Positions 49,723 through 58,305 of a stretch of 64,000 nt of DNA are shown piece by piece. Origin of the DNA: Oceanidesulfovibrio indonesiensis (GTDB lineage: Bacteria > Desulfobacterota > Desulfovibrionia > Desulfovibrionales > Desulfovibrionaceae); contig NZ_QMIE01000001.1 of assembly GCF_007625075.1 (NCBI RefSeq), positions 372,001 to 436,000 of the forward strand, in the 5' to 3' direction. Positions within the stretch are counted from its first letter, which is position 1. The number at the start of each line of letters is the position of its first letter. The notes under the pieces are model-generated. The model saw only the letters and a list, made by a program, of their open reading frames with translations, ran no database searches and was not told where the DNA came from. Made by a program: the position numbers and the translations under genes.

Positions 49723-50876
49723 CGTTTATCCTCCAGGGGAGCTTCCGGCGGCGGCTCGCCGAAGAAGAGCCGTGCGGGATTCTGCTTCACGTCGCCGGTC
49801 AGCTCGTCCAGATTGCGGAGTACGCTCCGAAGGTCTTCCACCAGTGCGGACACGTCGTCTCGTTCGTTGATGACGAGATCGTCCAGGCTGCGGAGCAAGC
49901 GCTTGAGCTGCACGGCGGCCTTGCGGATTTCCATGGACGCCTGCTGGACGTTGTCCAGGGTTTCCGGAAGCTTGTCCGCGCCTTTCTGGAGCTGCGGGTT
50001 GTCCAGGAAGTCGTCCAGAGCGGTGGCGGCGCGGTCGAATTTCGCGGCCGCATCCCGCACGGTGTTGACGATTTCGTGCAGATTCTGCTCGTTGTCTTCA
50101 AGGATGCGCCGTGCCGCGGAGACGCTGGCCGAGGCATTGGGTATGAGGGTGTCGGCCTCGGGCGCGTTGAGCAGGGTGTTCACGCGGTGCAGGATGTCGC
50201 GCAGCTCGGAGAGGTTCTGGCCGACGAGTTCGCCCAGGGTGGCCACGTCCGCTTCCTGCAACGCCTTGTCCAGGCTCTGCACGAAACTCTGGATGGTCTG
50301 GATGAGGGACTGGAAGTCCATGTCGTCAAGCTTCTTGAAGAGCCGGGAGATGGAGTCGAAAGCGCTTTCCAGGCGGCTCAGCGTGGACGGGGCCGAGGGA
50401 ATGTACAGGGTATCCGGCTCCCAGGTTAGCGGGAGCTGGGGGTTGGCCTGGGGATCGAAGAAGTTGACCTCCAGGTAGCCCACGCCGGTGAGCCCCTGGG
50501 TGGTCATGCGCACTCGCAACCCCTGCGCCACGAGCTTGGGCACGGTAGTCTCGATGTCCCGGTCGTTGAGGAAGTTCTCCATGGTCTTCTCGGAGAGTTC
50601 CATGCCGACGAGCACGTACCGTCCGGTATCGCCTTTCGGGTCGTACCGTTGGGAGAGGAAGCCGATGCGCTTGACGCGGCCTATCTGCACGCCCCGAAAC
50701 TTGACGGGCGCGCCCACATCCAGACCCTGCACGGACTCGTTGAAGTACGTCTCCGCCGGGATGGTGTTTTCGCGCCACAGAGCGCCTGCCCCCAGCACGG
50801 CGGCTGTGCCCAGTATGAGCAGTGAGCCGACGATAATGAAAAGCCCAAGCTTGAAATGGTTGGTGGTGTCGCTCAT
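49719..50876 (-). CDS. MCE-domain protein, MlaD/PqiB-like, with long helical tail
   Basis: A 385-residue lipid-transport protein. One membrane anchor (about 9-33) precedes a single MCE domain (about 42-125: VQGLDVGAPVKFRGVQIGRV, RVRMTTQGLTGVGYLEVNFF). Residues from about 160 to 360 are a long helical region with heptad character, resembling the needle-like tunnels of other MCE proteins that bridge the periplasm. The ATG at 50876 overlaps the ATPase stop. Hexamers of such proteins make a hydrophobic channel for phospholipids. Longer than MlaD in the second locus (149 residues). Confidence 0.92.
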   Translation of the reverse strand: MSDTTNHFKLGLFIIVGSLLILGTAAVLGAGALWRENTIPAETYFNESVQGLDVGAPVKFRGVQIGRVKRIGFLSQRYDPKGDTGRYVLVGMELSEKTMENFLNDRDIETTVPKLVAQGLRVRMTTQGLTGVGYLEVNFFDPQANPQLPLTWEPDTLYIPSAPSTLSRLESAFDSISRLFKKLDDMDFQSLIQTIQSFVQSLDKALQEADVATLGELVGQNLSELRDILHRVNTLLNAPEADTLIPNASASVSAARRILEDNEQNLHEIVNTVRDAAAKFDRAATALDDFLDNPQLQKGADKLPETLDNVQQASMEIRKAAVQLKRLLRSLDDLVINERDDVSALVEDLRSVLRNLDELTGDVKQNPARLFFGEPPPEAPLEDKR

Positions 50877-51640
50877 GTCTGGCTCGTCGTCTCGGCTTGC
50901 CTCAGGAAGAACTGCCGCACGCGTTCGTTCTCGGACGTATCCCGGAGCGTGCGGGGATCGCCTTCGGCTAGTATCTTTTTCGTTGTCTTGTCCAGCATGA
51001 TGATCCGATCCGCCACCGTATAGATGGATGCGAGTTCGTGGGTGACGATGACGAAGGTCATGCCCAGCGATGCCCTGAGGTCCAGGATAAGCCGGTCGAT
51101 CTCGGCCGAGGTCACCGGATCCAGGCCGGCGGAGGGTTCGTCCAGAAAGAGTATGGGCGGGTCGAGGGCCATGGCCCTGGCAATGGCCGCGCGCTTCTGC
51201 ATGCCGCCGGAAAGTTCCGAGGGCATGCGTCCTTCGGTGCCGGCCAGCCCCACCAGGGAAAGCTTCATGCGGCAGATCAGGTCCATGGCCTCGTCCGGCA
51301 GGTTGGTGAACTCCTCCAGAGGCAGGCGCACGTTCTGCAAGAGTGTCATGGAGCCGAACAGCGCGCCGGACTGGTACATCACGCCGATGCGCGAAAGCAG
51401 CTTTTGCCGCGTCCGGCCCGAGGCTGTGGAGATGTCCTGGTCCTCGATGTAGATGTGGCCGGTTGCCGGCTTGTACAGGCCGATCATGTGCTTGAGCAGG
51501 GTGGATTTGCCGCAGCCCGAGCCGCCCAGGATCACGAAAATCTCTCCGCGCTGCACCGTAAAATCGATATCGTCGATGATCACGGTGTTGCCGTATGCGG
51601 CGGTGAAGTTTTCCACGCGGATGATCGTTTCGCTCGCCAT
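50873..51640 (-). CDS. ABC transporter ATPase, MlaF-type (first MCE system)
   Basis: A 255-residue ATPase of the MlaF type. Walker A GGSGCGKST, Q-loop YQSGALFGSMTLLQNV (characteristic of MlaF), signature LSGGMQKRAAIARAMAL, Walker B ILFLDEPSAGLDP and H-loop VTHELASIY. The ATG at 51640 overlaps the last base of the permease gene. It should power the permease encoded immediately upstream and transfer of lipids through the MCE protein. Confidence 0.95.
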   Translation of the reverse strand: MASETIIRVENFTAAYGNTVIIDDIDFTVQRGEIFVILGGSGCGKSTLLKHMIGLYKPATGHIYIEDQDISTASGRTRQKLLSRIGVMYQSGALFGSMTLLQNVRLPLEEFTNLPDEAMDLICRMKLSLVGLAGTEGRMPSELSGGMQKRAAIARAMALDPPILFLDEPSAGLDPVTSAEIDRLILDLRASLGMTFVIVTHELASIYTVADRIIMLDKTTKKILAEGDPRTLRDTSENERVRQFFLRQAETTSQT

Positions 51641-52752
51641 CAGATACCCAGCATGTAGAAAGTGACCGCCATGATGCCGTCGGCAACGGCGATGAGCACG
51701 AGTCCGGAGACCACGGACGAGGTGGTGGACGCGCCTACGGCGCGGGCTCCGGTGCCGGTGGACAGACCGCGGTGGCAGCCGATGCCAGCCACCAGGATGC
51801 TGAACACGAACGCCTTGAACAATCCGCCGATCACGTCGCCCATGGTGAGGGACGCTACCACCCGCTGCGTGTACGTGGTGAAAGAGTAACCGAATCCCAT
51901 GACCACGATCGCGCCGCCGGCCAGGGCGAAGAGGTTGAAGAACATGGTGAGCAGCGGCGTGACAGCCATGGCCGCCAGTACACGCGGCACGGCGAGAAAG
52001 CTCAGCGGATTGAGGCCCATGGTGGTCAGGGCGTTTATTTCTTCGTTGACCTTCATGGTGCCGATCTCGGCTGCGAAGGCCGAGCCGGACCGGCCAGCCA
52101 GCAGAATGGCCGTGACCAGTGCGCCGAGTTCGCGGACCATGGCGATGCCGAGCATGTCGGCTATGTAGATGTCTGCGCCGAAGCGCTGAAGAGGTATGGC
52201 GGACTGAAACGCCATGATCAGGCCCATGAGCGAGCCGATGAGCGCGACGATGGGCAGGGCGTTGGCCCCGGCGGATTCGGCAATGGCGATGGTGTCCTTC
52301 CAGCGGATCTTGTGCGGCATGAGCACGGCCGCCGCGAATGCCTGGCCGGCTGCTCCCACGAAACCGATGAGATCGCGGAAGTCCCGCCAGAAGGCGTAAG
52401 CGGCGCGGCCCACATCCTCGGGCAGCGACCAGCGCGGCTGCTCCTGCTCCCGGGCTTTGGCCAGCCGCTCCGGGTCGAAGGGTTGGAGCTGGGAGGCGAA
52501 GTCCGGGTTGAGCCCCTGCCTCTGGATACGGCCGCCGCGCTGCAGGGTGGTTATTTCGATCTCCATGACCAGGGCCGCTCCGGCGCCGTCCAGGTACTCC
52601 ACGCCGGAGAGGTCCAGCACGGAAATGGCGGCCTTGTCCACGGCGGCCACGGCCTCGTCCCAGACCTGGGCGACGCCTTTGGCGTCCAGTCGTCCTTTCA
52701 GGGAAAGGGTCGATCCGCTCGCGGCGGCTGTGGCTCTGGGGGCATCGGTCAC
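51640..52752 (-). CDS. MlaE-family permease with N-terminal STAS-like domain
   Basis: A 370-residue fusion. The GTG at 52752 has CGGAG about ten bases upstream; no ATG is suitably placed. A STAS-like domain (about 10-100: TLSLKGRLDAKGVAQVWDEA, ISVLDLSGVEYLDGAGAALVM) resembles MlaB fused to its permease. The MlaE domain has ALIGSLMGLIMAFQSAIPLQRFG, MVRELGALVTAILLAGRSGSAFAAEIGTMK and NEEINALTTMGLNPLSFLAVPR, all hallmark segments. It begins the first MCE operon, so the separate MlaB of E. coli is replaced by the fused domain. Confidence 0.93.
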   Translation of the reverse strand: MTDAPRATAAASGSTLSLKGRLDAKGVAQVWDEAVAAVDKAAISVLDLSGVEYLDGAGAALVMEIEITTLQRGGRIQRQGLNPDFASQLQPFDPERLAKAREQEQPRWSLPEDVGRAAYAFWRDFRDLIGFVGAAGQAFAAAVLMPHKIRWKDTIAIAESAGANALPIVALIGSLMGLIMAFQSAIPLQRFGADIYIADMLGIAMVRELGALVTAILLAGRSGSAFAAEIGTMKVNEEINALTTMGLNPLSFLAVPRVLAAMAVTPLLTMFFNLFALAGGAIVVMGFGYSFTTYTQRVVASLTMGDVIGGLFKAFVFSILVAGIGCHRGLSTGTGARAVGASTTSSVVSGLVLIAVADGIMAVTFYMLGI

Positions 52753-52834
52753 GTGCAATGGCTCCGGGCTCAATGGCGGCTGGTCAATCCTGAAAACCCT
52801 ACTGCATGGCGTAATGGGGCACAAGGGGGAGTGG

Positions 52835-53512
52835 CTAGACGGCGGTATCGACCGCGGACGCCGGATTCCGGTCGGCAGGCGGCTCGGCAGCCCCGTACGC
52901 AGCGAGACCGTTTGTACGGCGCTGCTGCACGAGCTCCATGCGCGCTTCGGTCTCCATGGCCTGCGCCCTGGCGGCCACGGCCTGGTCCTGGCCCGAGGGC
53001 TGGGCCGGGGCGAGAGCGGCGCGGCGAATGGCCTGCGCTTTCTCCACGGTGGCTTGGGGGTCGCCTTGCACCTTTGCCGTGTCGATGGAGACCTCGCCGG
53101 ATACGGCGTACTGTTGGCCGTCCGGTCCCTGGGTATGGGTGTAGCGGGCGCCGCCCACCACAAGGCCGCCGCCGGCTGCAATGTGCGCCTGCTCGTGGGA
53201 GCGCACTTCCTGGTCGCGCTGCTGCAACTCCGTGAGTTTGGCGAGTTCCGCCGCAGAGAGTTCTCTTACGTCGCGCGGGTTCAAGCCGGCCTCGACAGCC
53301 ACGGCCGATACGGCTGTCGTGTTGGAGCCGGATGAAGGGAGCGGGCGGGCGGCCCCGGACGGTTGCTCATGGCCTGCATTTCCCGCGGCGTTATCGCCAA
53401 TCGACTGGCGCGTTCGGGTAGTGCGGAGGGCGGCGGGCTGTTGTTCCGACCCTGCGGCCTGGGTGTTCGGTGCAGGCGTTTGCCCGAGTATTGTGCTGAG
53501 GACCTGGTCCAT
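52835..53512 (-). CDS. SprA-related protein with HExxH motif (possible metalloprotease)
   Basis: A 225-residue protein matching the SprA-related family. The core has LTELQQRDQEVRSHEQAHIAAGG, an HExxH zinc-protease-like motif (HEQAH), then GGARYTHTQGPDGQQYAVSGEVSID and GDPQATVEKAQAIRRAALAPAQPS. The N-terminal 80 residues are low complexity, and no signal peptide is present. Proteolysis is unproven. It lies between the two MCE transport operons but has its own ATG at 53512. Confidence 0.8.
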   Translation of the reverse strand: MDQVLSTILGQTPAPNTQAAGSEQQPAALRTTRTRQSIGDNAAGNAGHEQPSGAARPLPSSGSNTTAVSAVAVEAGLNPRDVRELSAAELAKLTELQQRDQEVRSHEQAHIAAGGGLVVGGARYTHTQGPDGQQYAVSGEVSIDTAKVQGDPQATVEKAQAIRRAALAPAQPSGQDQAVAARAQAMETEARMELVQQRRTNGLAAYGAAEPPADRNPASAVDTAV

Positions 53513-53587
53513 GTCCGATTTCCTGGGAGATACAATTCACCACGTATCGTCCTTATCGGCAGGTTGCTGGACAGACTTGAGGGGCTG

Positions 53588-53626
53588 ATAAAAAAAGCGC
53601 GGAAGGTGTGACCCTCCCGCGCTTTG
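53588..53626 (-). terminator. Rho-independent terminator after mlaA
   Basis: On the minus strand an AAAGCGCGGGAGG stem pairs with CCTTCCGCGCTTT and a TTTTTTT run follows. It begins about 24 nt after the mlaA stop and ends the second MCE operon. Confidence 0.88.
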
Positions 53627-53649
53627 CAGAGTTCGATTTCGGATGCCTG

Positions 53650-54636
53650 TTACCTGGCGATCTTGTTCCGGCGCATCTGGATATAGGCGTCACGCATGGC
53701 CGCGTAGGGCGAAATCGCCGTGGCCTTGAAGTCGTCGTAGTAGTCCAGCTGGAACGAGATGTAGTTGAACTTCTGGTAGGCCCAGACACCGTACTCGGTC
53801 CACCATTGCCATGGTTCCGATTGCCAGAACGGCCACGGAGCAATGTAGGTGATAGGGTTGAAAAACGTGCTGTCCACTCCCATGCCGATGCCGTCGCGCA
53901 GAGTGGTGGGCCCCAGGATCGGAAGCACGAGGTAGAACCCGTCTCCGAAACCCCATACGGCGAGAGTCTGGCCGAAGTCTTCCGTGTCCGTTTCGACGAT
54001 TCCCTTCTTGTCGTTGAAGGTGCCGGCGAAACCCAGGAATCCGAAGGCAGTGTTGCCGATGAAGCGGGACATGTGCACCCCTGCCCCCTTGAACTTCCCC
54101 TGGAGCAGGGAGTTGGCGATGTACATGGGCGCCTTGAGGTTGTCGAAGAAGTTGCGCACGCCGACGCGCGCCTTCACAGGCATCACGTAGTTGTAGCCGC
54201 GGCCCAGTGGCTGGAGGACGCCTGTGTATAAAGCGTCGTTGAAGTTGAACCAGAAACGGTTCCAGCCGGCCAGCGGGTCGGCTACAGTGGCGTATTCATC
54301 GTACTCGTCATAGTACTCGTACTCGTCCGCCGCCAGACCGGTATGGCGAAGGCCGCCATTGGCGACGAAATCGAATGCGAGGTCGGTATCGTCGAAGAAG
54401 AAGGGGTGGAGATCGAGAAGGCCGAACTCGTCGAAACCTGCCGCGGGCCCTCCAGTGCGCCCGGCCACCAGGGCATCCCTGGCGAGCGCGTCCTCGTCTG
54501 CATGGTCGGCGATCCGGCTGGCGGCTGGCTCCGAAGGCTGGGATGCGATATCCGGGCCGGGGGCGCGTTGCGCCGAGCAGGCAGAACCGACGGCAAAGAC
54601 GAGAGAGAGGAGAAGCAGCGACAGGATACGGTTCAT
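53650..54636 (-). CDS. mlaA: MlaA/VacJ-family outer-membrane lipoprotein
   Basis: MlaA removes phospholipids from the outer leaflet of the outer membrane and passes them to MlaC. The 328-residue precursor has a signal peptide and lipobox (VGSAC at about 16-20). An Asp/Glu/Tyr-rich linker of about 100 residues (for example EYEYYDEYDEY) precedes the MlaA domain, longer than in E. coli. Family segments: DPLAGWNRFWFNFNDALYT, RVGVRNFFDNLKAPMYIANSLLQ, RFIGNTAFGFLGFAG, DTEDFGQTLAVWGF and GFYLVLPILGPTTLRDGIGM. It follows mlaC by 20 bp and has a strong terminator. Confidence 0.95.
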   Translation of the reverse strand: MNRILSLLLLSLVFAVGSACSAQRAPGPDIASQPSEPAASRIADHADEDALARDALVAGRTGGPAAGFDEFGLLDLHPFFFDDTDLAFDFVANGGLRHTGLAADEYEYYDEYDEYATVADPLAGWNRFWFNFNDALYTGVLQPLGRGYNYVMPVKARVGVRNFFDNLKAPMYIANSLLQGKFKGAGVHMSRFIGNTAFGFLGFAGTFNDKKGIVETDTEDFGQTLAVWGFGDGFYLVLPILGPTTLRDGIGMGVDSTFFNPITYIAPWPFWQSEPWQWWTEYGVWAYQKFNYISFQLDYYDDFKATAISPYAAMRDAYIQMRRNKIAR

Positions 54637-54656
54637 AATGGCTCCGGAAGCGTTGC

Positions 54657-55247
54657 TCAGGATTTACTGCGTTGCTTGGCGGCCCTTTCCTTGAGCACGG
54701 AGATGAGCTCGTCCGGGGTCTTGTTGATCATGAGTTCCTGGAACTGGGAGCGATAGTTCTGCACGAGGCTGACGCCTTCGATGATCACATCATATATGCG
54801 CCATTGGTCGCTCGTATCTTCCATGCGGTAGTTGATGGGCAACCGCTGGGCGCTGCTCACGACTTCGGTGCGGATTTCCACCTGATTCGCTCGCATGGAA
54901 CTTGTCGAAAGATATTCAACGCGCTGGTTGCTGTACTTTTCCAGAGCGTCCCGGTAGGTGGCCTCCAGCAACTGGGACATGGCATCGGCCGCCTCTTCCC
55001 TTTGCTGCGCAGAGAATTGCCGCCAGTGCACGCCCAGTGCGCGGGCTGTGAGCGCCTTGAAGTCGAAGATCGCGTGGATTTCGGAGCGGAGTTGCTCCTC
55101 GTCCAGAGTCGGCTGCTCCAGAAGCGAAAGAATGTTGTTTATGGCGTTGCGCAGAGCGGACTCCGCGTCTTGCGTTGCGTCGGCTTGGGCAAGGCCGGGA
55201 AGGCACAGGCACGCGAGCAGTGCGGCTATGATGCAGGTTTTCTTCAT
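54657..55247 (-). CDS. mlaC: MlaC-family periplasmic phospholipid carrier
   Basis: Soluble shuttle between MlaA and MlaFED, 196 residues. Signal peptide about 1-22 (ends QADATQDA). The mature part has IFDFKALTARALGVHWRQFSAQQREEAADA, the usual MlaC opening, and VEYLSTSSMRANQVEIRTEV, YRMEDTSDQWRIYDVIIEGVSLVQNYRSQF, which form the lipid-binding NTF2-like fold. The basic C-terminus (KERAAKQRSKS) is short. It follows mlaD by about 20 bp in the operon. Confidence 0.95.
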   Translation of the reverse strand: MKKTCIIAALLACLCLPGLAQADATQDAESALRNAINNILSLLEQPTLDEEQLRSEIHAIFDFKALTARALGVHWRQFSAQQREEAADAMSQLLEATYRDALEKYSNQRVEYLSTSSMRANQVEIRTEVVSSAQRLPINYRMEDTSDQWRIYDVIIEGVSLVQNYRSQFQELMINKTPDELISVLKERAAKQRSKS

Positions 55248-55268
55248 GGGTTACGACACTCCTCGTTT

Positions 55269-55718
55269 TCAGGATACGCCGCCGAAGACGTATTTGCTGA
55301 TGAGCTCTTCAATGTCGAGGGCGGACTCCGTATCCACTATCATCTCTCCGTCGGCCAGGGTGTCCGGAGCGCCGCCCGGTGTGAGTTTGATGTACTTGTC
55401 GCCGATCAGGCCGCTTGTCTTGACAGAAGCGATGGTGTCCTCGGAGAGCTCCACGCCCTTGCCGATGCGCATGGAAACCAGCGCAGCGTAGGTTTGCGGG
55501 TCGAGCTGAATGGCTGAAACCTTGCCCACGCGCACGCCTGCCACTTCCACTTCCGCGCCGGCCTTGAGCCCGGAAACCGAGCTGAACCGGGCTTGGACCA
55601 CATAGTCGTCCCCGCCGATTACCTCCATCTTGCCGAGCTTGATGGTGAGGTATCCCACGCAGAGCAGGCCGACGAGCACAAACACTCCGACCCAGGATTC
55701 CTTGGTGTATTTCTTCAT
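55269..55718 (-). CDS. mlaD: MlaD-family MCE protein (short)
   Basis: Inner-membrane-anchored MCE protein of 149 residues, the short single-domain type. One span (about 10-28, WVGVFVLVGLLCVGYLTIKLG) is followed by an MCE domain with ARFSSVSGLKAGAEVEVAGVRVG and SVKTSGLIGDKYIKLTPGG. It forms hexameric rings through which lipid passes. The ATG at 55718 (MKKYTKES) is preferred, with ATG 55730 as the alternative; neither has an ideal binding site. It follows the ATPase gene by about 80-90 bp. Confidence 0.93.
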   Translation of the reverse strand: MKKYTKESWVGVFVLVGLLCVGYLTIKLGKMEVIGGDDYVVQARFSSVSGLKAGAEVEVAGVRVGKVSAIQLDPQTYAALVSMRIGKGVELSEDTIASVKTSGLIGDKYIKLTPGGAPDTLADGEMIVDTESALDIEELISKYVFGGVS

Positions 55719-55808
55719 GGCCGATTCCATACGAACATGACGGTCCAGTTCGCAATTCTTTTCATCATATATAGGGATTCACAACGCATGGCAACATCAG
55801 GGGAAACT

Positions 55809-56573
55809 TCAGGCCGGGACGTCTTCTGGTTCGGGGTCGCGGTTCAGGAAGCGGCGCAGGTACGGATCGTCCGAGGTCTCCATGCCCTGGAGGTCGCCTG
55901 CGTATGCCACACGGCCCTCGTTGAGCACGAGCACATGGTCGGCTATCTCGCGCAGGCTGGCCAGATCGTGGCTGACCACGACCATGGTCGAGCCCAGCCT
56001 CTCCTGCATGCGCTTGAGCAACCGGTCCATGGTCGCGGCGTTCACCGGGTCCAGGCCGGAAGTGGGTTCGTCGCATAAAAGAAGGGGCGGGTCGCTTACG
56101 ATGGAGCGCGCCAGGCCGCCGCGTTTCTTCATGCCGCCGGAAAGTTCGCTGGGGTAGTAGCCGCCGAATTCCGCCAGACCCACAAGTCCGAGCTTGTGGT
56201 GGACGATCTCCATGATTTTCTTCTCCGAGAGCTTTGTATGCTCCTTGAGCGGCAGGGCCACGTTGTCTTCCAGCGTGAGCGAGCCGAGCAGGGCGCCGTC
56301 CTGGAACAAAGCTCCCATCTTTCGCCGCATGGCCCGAAACTCCGATCGAGGCAGGGAGTAGAGGTCGCGGCCGCCGATGAGGATGCGGCCCTTCATGGGT
56401 TTCATCAGTCCGAGAATGTGCTTGAGCAGGGTGGACTTGCCGCAGCCCGATCCGCCGAGGATAACCGATGTCTTGCCGGCCGGCAGAGCGTCGGAGACGC
56501 CTTCGAGCACCACGTGGTCGCCGTATCCGAGGGTCAGGTCGTCGAGAGTTATTTCCCAGGAAGATGTGTCCAC
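55809..56573 (-). CDS. mlaF: ABC transporter ATPase, MlaF-type (second MCE system)
   Basis: A 254-residue ATPase for the second MCE system. Walker A GGSGCGKST, Q-loop FQDGALLGSLTLEDNV, signature LSGGMKKRGGLARSIVS, Walker B LLLCDEPTSGLDP, H-loop VVSHDLASL. The GMKKRGGLAR signature context is the standard MlaF form. It lies 20 bp after mlaE. It resembles the ATPase at 50873 but is not a recent duplicate, judging from many differences. Confidence 0.95.
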   Translation of the reverse strand: MDTSSWEITLDDLTLGYGDHVVLEGVSDALPAGKTSVILGGSGCGKSTLLKHILGLMKPMKGRILIGGRDLYSLPRSEFRAMRRKMGALFQDGALLGSLTLEDNVALPLKEHTKLSEKKIMEIVHHKLGLVGLAEFGGYYPSELSGGMKKRGGLARSIVSDPPLLLCDEPTSGLDPVNAATMDRLLKRMQERLGSTMVVVSHDLASLREIADHVLVLNEGRVAYAGDLQGMETSDDPYLRRFLNRDPEPEDVPA

Positions 56574-56593
56574 GGCGTGCGATCCTTAGAGGC

Positions 56594-57400
56594 TTACAAC
56601 AAAAAAGAGGTCAGGATGTAGTCGGAAATGAGAATCAGGACGCAGGACACCACAACACCGGCGGTGGTCGCGTTGCTCACGCCCTCGGGCCCGGAGCCGT
56701 CGCGGCGCATGTGGGTGAAATACCCCATGTAGCAGCAGATGGTGGAGACGATGACCGCGAACATGATGGATTTGTAGAAGCCGCCCATGACGTCGTACAG
56801 TTCAACCGCGGCATAGATGCGATGGAAGTAGGCGCCTGCGTTGATGTCCAGAAGCACAACACCCGTGAGGTAGCCGCCGAATATGCCGATGACGTCGAAC
56901 ATGGCCGTGAGCAGGGGAAAGCTGATGAGGCTGGCGATGATGCGCGGGTTGACCAGGTAGCCCATGGCCGGGATGTCCATGACCTCAAGGGCGTCGATCT
57001 GGTCGGAAATGCGCATGACGCCGATCTCCGCCGTCATGGAGGAGCCGGCGCGGCCCGTGAGCATGATGGCGGTGAGCACCGGGCCGAGCTCGCGGATCAG
57101 CGAGAGCGCCACGGCGGCGCCCAGCAGCCCTTCGGACCCGAACTTGACGAGCGTGTAATAGCCCTGGATGCCCAGAACCATGCCCGTGAACAGACCGATA
57201 AGCGCGATGACGAATACGGATTTGACGCCGATGAAGTATATCTGGCGGATGATCTTGCCGAACTGTCCGCGCGCGGTCCATCCGCTGACAAGACCGTGGG
57301 CGAAGAAGAGCACCGCGGCGCCCATTTCTCCCACCGCGCGTATGGCCGGCCGGCCGAGCGCTGCAAGGGAAGACGTTATCACGGATGGTGTGCTGGGCAT
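56594..57400 (-). CDS. mlaE: MlaE-family phospholipid ABC permease
   Basis: A 268-residue permease without the STAS domain seen in the first system. Hallmark segments: ALIGLFTGMVLGIQGYYTLVKFG, SLIRELGPVLTAIMLTGRAGSSMTAEIGVMR, DQIDALEVMDIPAMGYLVNPRI and VMGGFYKSIMFAVIVSTICCYMGYF. It begins the operon mlaE-mlaF-mlaD-mlaC-mlaA. No mlaB gene is adjacent, so the STAS subunit may come from elsewhere or be absent. Confidence 0.95.
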   Translation of the reverse strand: MPSTPSVITSSLAALGRPAIRAVGEMGAAVLFFAHGLVSGWTARGQFGKIIRQIYFIGVKSVFVIALIGLFTGMVLGIQGYYTLVKFGSEGLLGAAVALSLIRELGPVLTAIMLTGRAGSSMTAEIGVMRISDQIDALEVMDIPAMGYLVNPRIIASLISFPLLTAMFDVIGIFGGYLTGVVLLDINAGAYFHRIYAAVELYDVMGGFYKSIMFAVIVSTICCYMGYFTHMRRDGSGPEGVSNATTAGVVVSCVLILISDYILTSFLL

Positions 57401-57448
57401 GGAGATGAAGAGCTAAAGGACTCCGTCACGGTGCATGGGGCCCGGAAG

Positions 57449-57476
57449 AAAAAAGGCCCGGGACGGGAACGAGCCT
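57449..57476 (-). terminator. Rho-independent terminator after the arginine decarboxylase gene
   Basis: On the minus strand AAGGCTCG pairs with CGGGCCTT (one G-T wobble) around a nine-base loop, followed by TTTTTT. It lies about 118 nt after the decarboxylase stop and just before mlaE. Confidence 0.6.
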
Positions 57477-57593
57477 TCCGATGCTCTGTTCCAGAGAAAG
57501 ATGGCGCTTCGGAAGCCATCTGCTGGTGGAGCATTGAATGCTCATGCCTTTCCCGGGCCGCGAAGTCAAGGCGGACCCGCCGGCGTGACGGCG

Positions 57594-58145
57594 CTACGGC
57601 AGAAACACCACGGCGGAGATCGTCGTGGTCCACATGTTGCCGACGCCCTTGGTCACGCAGGGCAGGGAGCGGGAGTCGATGATCTTGCCGCTCATGAGAT
57701 ATATCTCGCGACGTTCGTCGTAGGCGGTTTCGGGATCGAATTCGATACCCTGGGTGGTGGCGAGCATGGTGGAAGCGAGGTCCTCGGCAAAGTCGCCGAT
57801 CTCGGATTCTTCCTGGCCGAAGGCCGTGTGCTCGGAAATATATCCATAATGCTCGTGGTTGGCCGGGAACGCCATGCCCACGCAGGAGCCCACGAGGCGG
57901 CCCTTTTCGTTGGTGGCGTTGCGGGCCATCACGCAAAAGGTGATCTGGCCGGCCTTGAGCTGCTGCACCCCTTCCTGGATATCCACCAGCTTGCAGTTGG
58001 GCGGGTATATGGACGAGACATACACCAGGTTCTGCTTTTCAATGCCGGCTTCGCGCAGGGCGAGCTCGAAGGACTGCAGTTTGTTCTTATGGACGCCGAT
58101 GCCCTTGGTGAAGAAGGCGCGGGTCGGTACAAAGGATGGATGCAT
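57594..58145 (-). CDS. Pyruvoyl-dependent arginine decarboxylase
   Basis: PvlArgDC makes agmatine from arginine, the first step to putrescine in some bacteria and archaea. The 183-residue product has the self-cleavage site in LVYVSSIYPPNCKLVD, where the second serine becomes the pyruvoyl group, and the family's other conserved runs: KNKLQSFELALREAGI, FCVMARNATNEKGRLVGSCVGMAFP and HEHYGYISEHTAFGQ. It is independent of PLP. It has its own terminator and lies about 160 bp after a SPOR-domain gene on the same strand. Expected subunits after cleavage are about 5 and 14 kDa. Confidence 0.92.
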   Translation of the reverse strand: MHPSFVPTRAFFTKGIGVHKNKLQSFELALREAGIEKQNLVYVSSIYPPNCKLVDIQEGVQQLKAGQITFCVMARNATNEKGRLVGSCVGMAFPANHEHYGYISEHTAFGQEESEIGDFAEDLASTMLATTQGIEFDPETAYDERREIYLMSGKIIDSRSLPCVTKGVGNMWTTTISAVVFLP

Positions 58146-58305
58146 TGTGTTTCGCTCCTCCCATGGCTTTATGGTTTCTTCAAGGAGCGGGAAAGTAGCA
58201 GGGAACGAACCGCTCGTAAACGAGAAAAGCGCAGTGCGCTCAGAATTTTTTTAACACGAAAACGCGCAGTTCGGAACCCGTGGCGGAGCTTCTTTAAGAA
58301 TCTGC

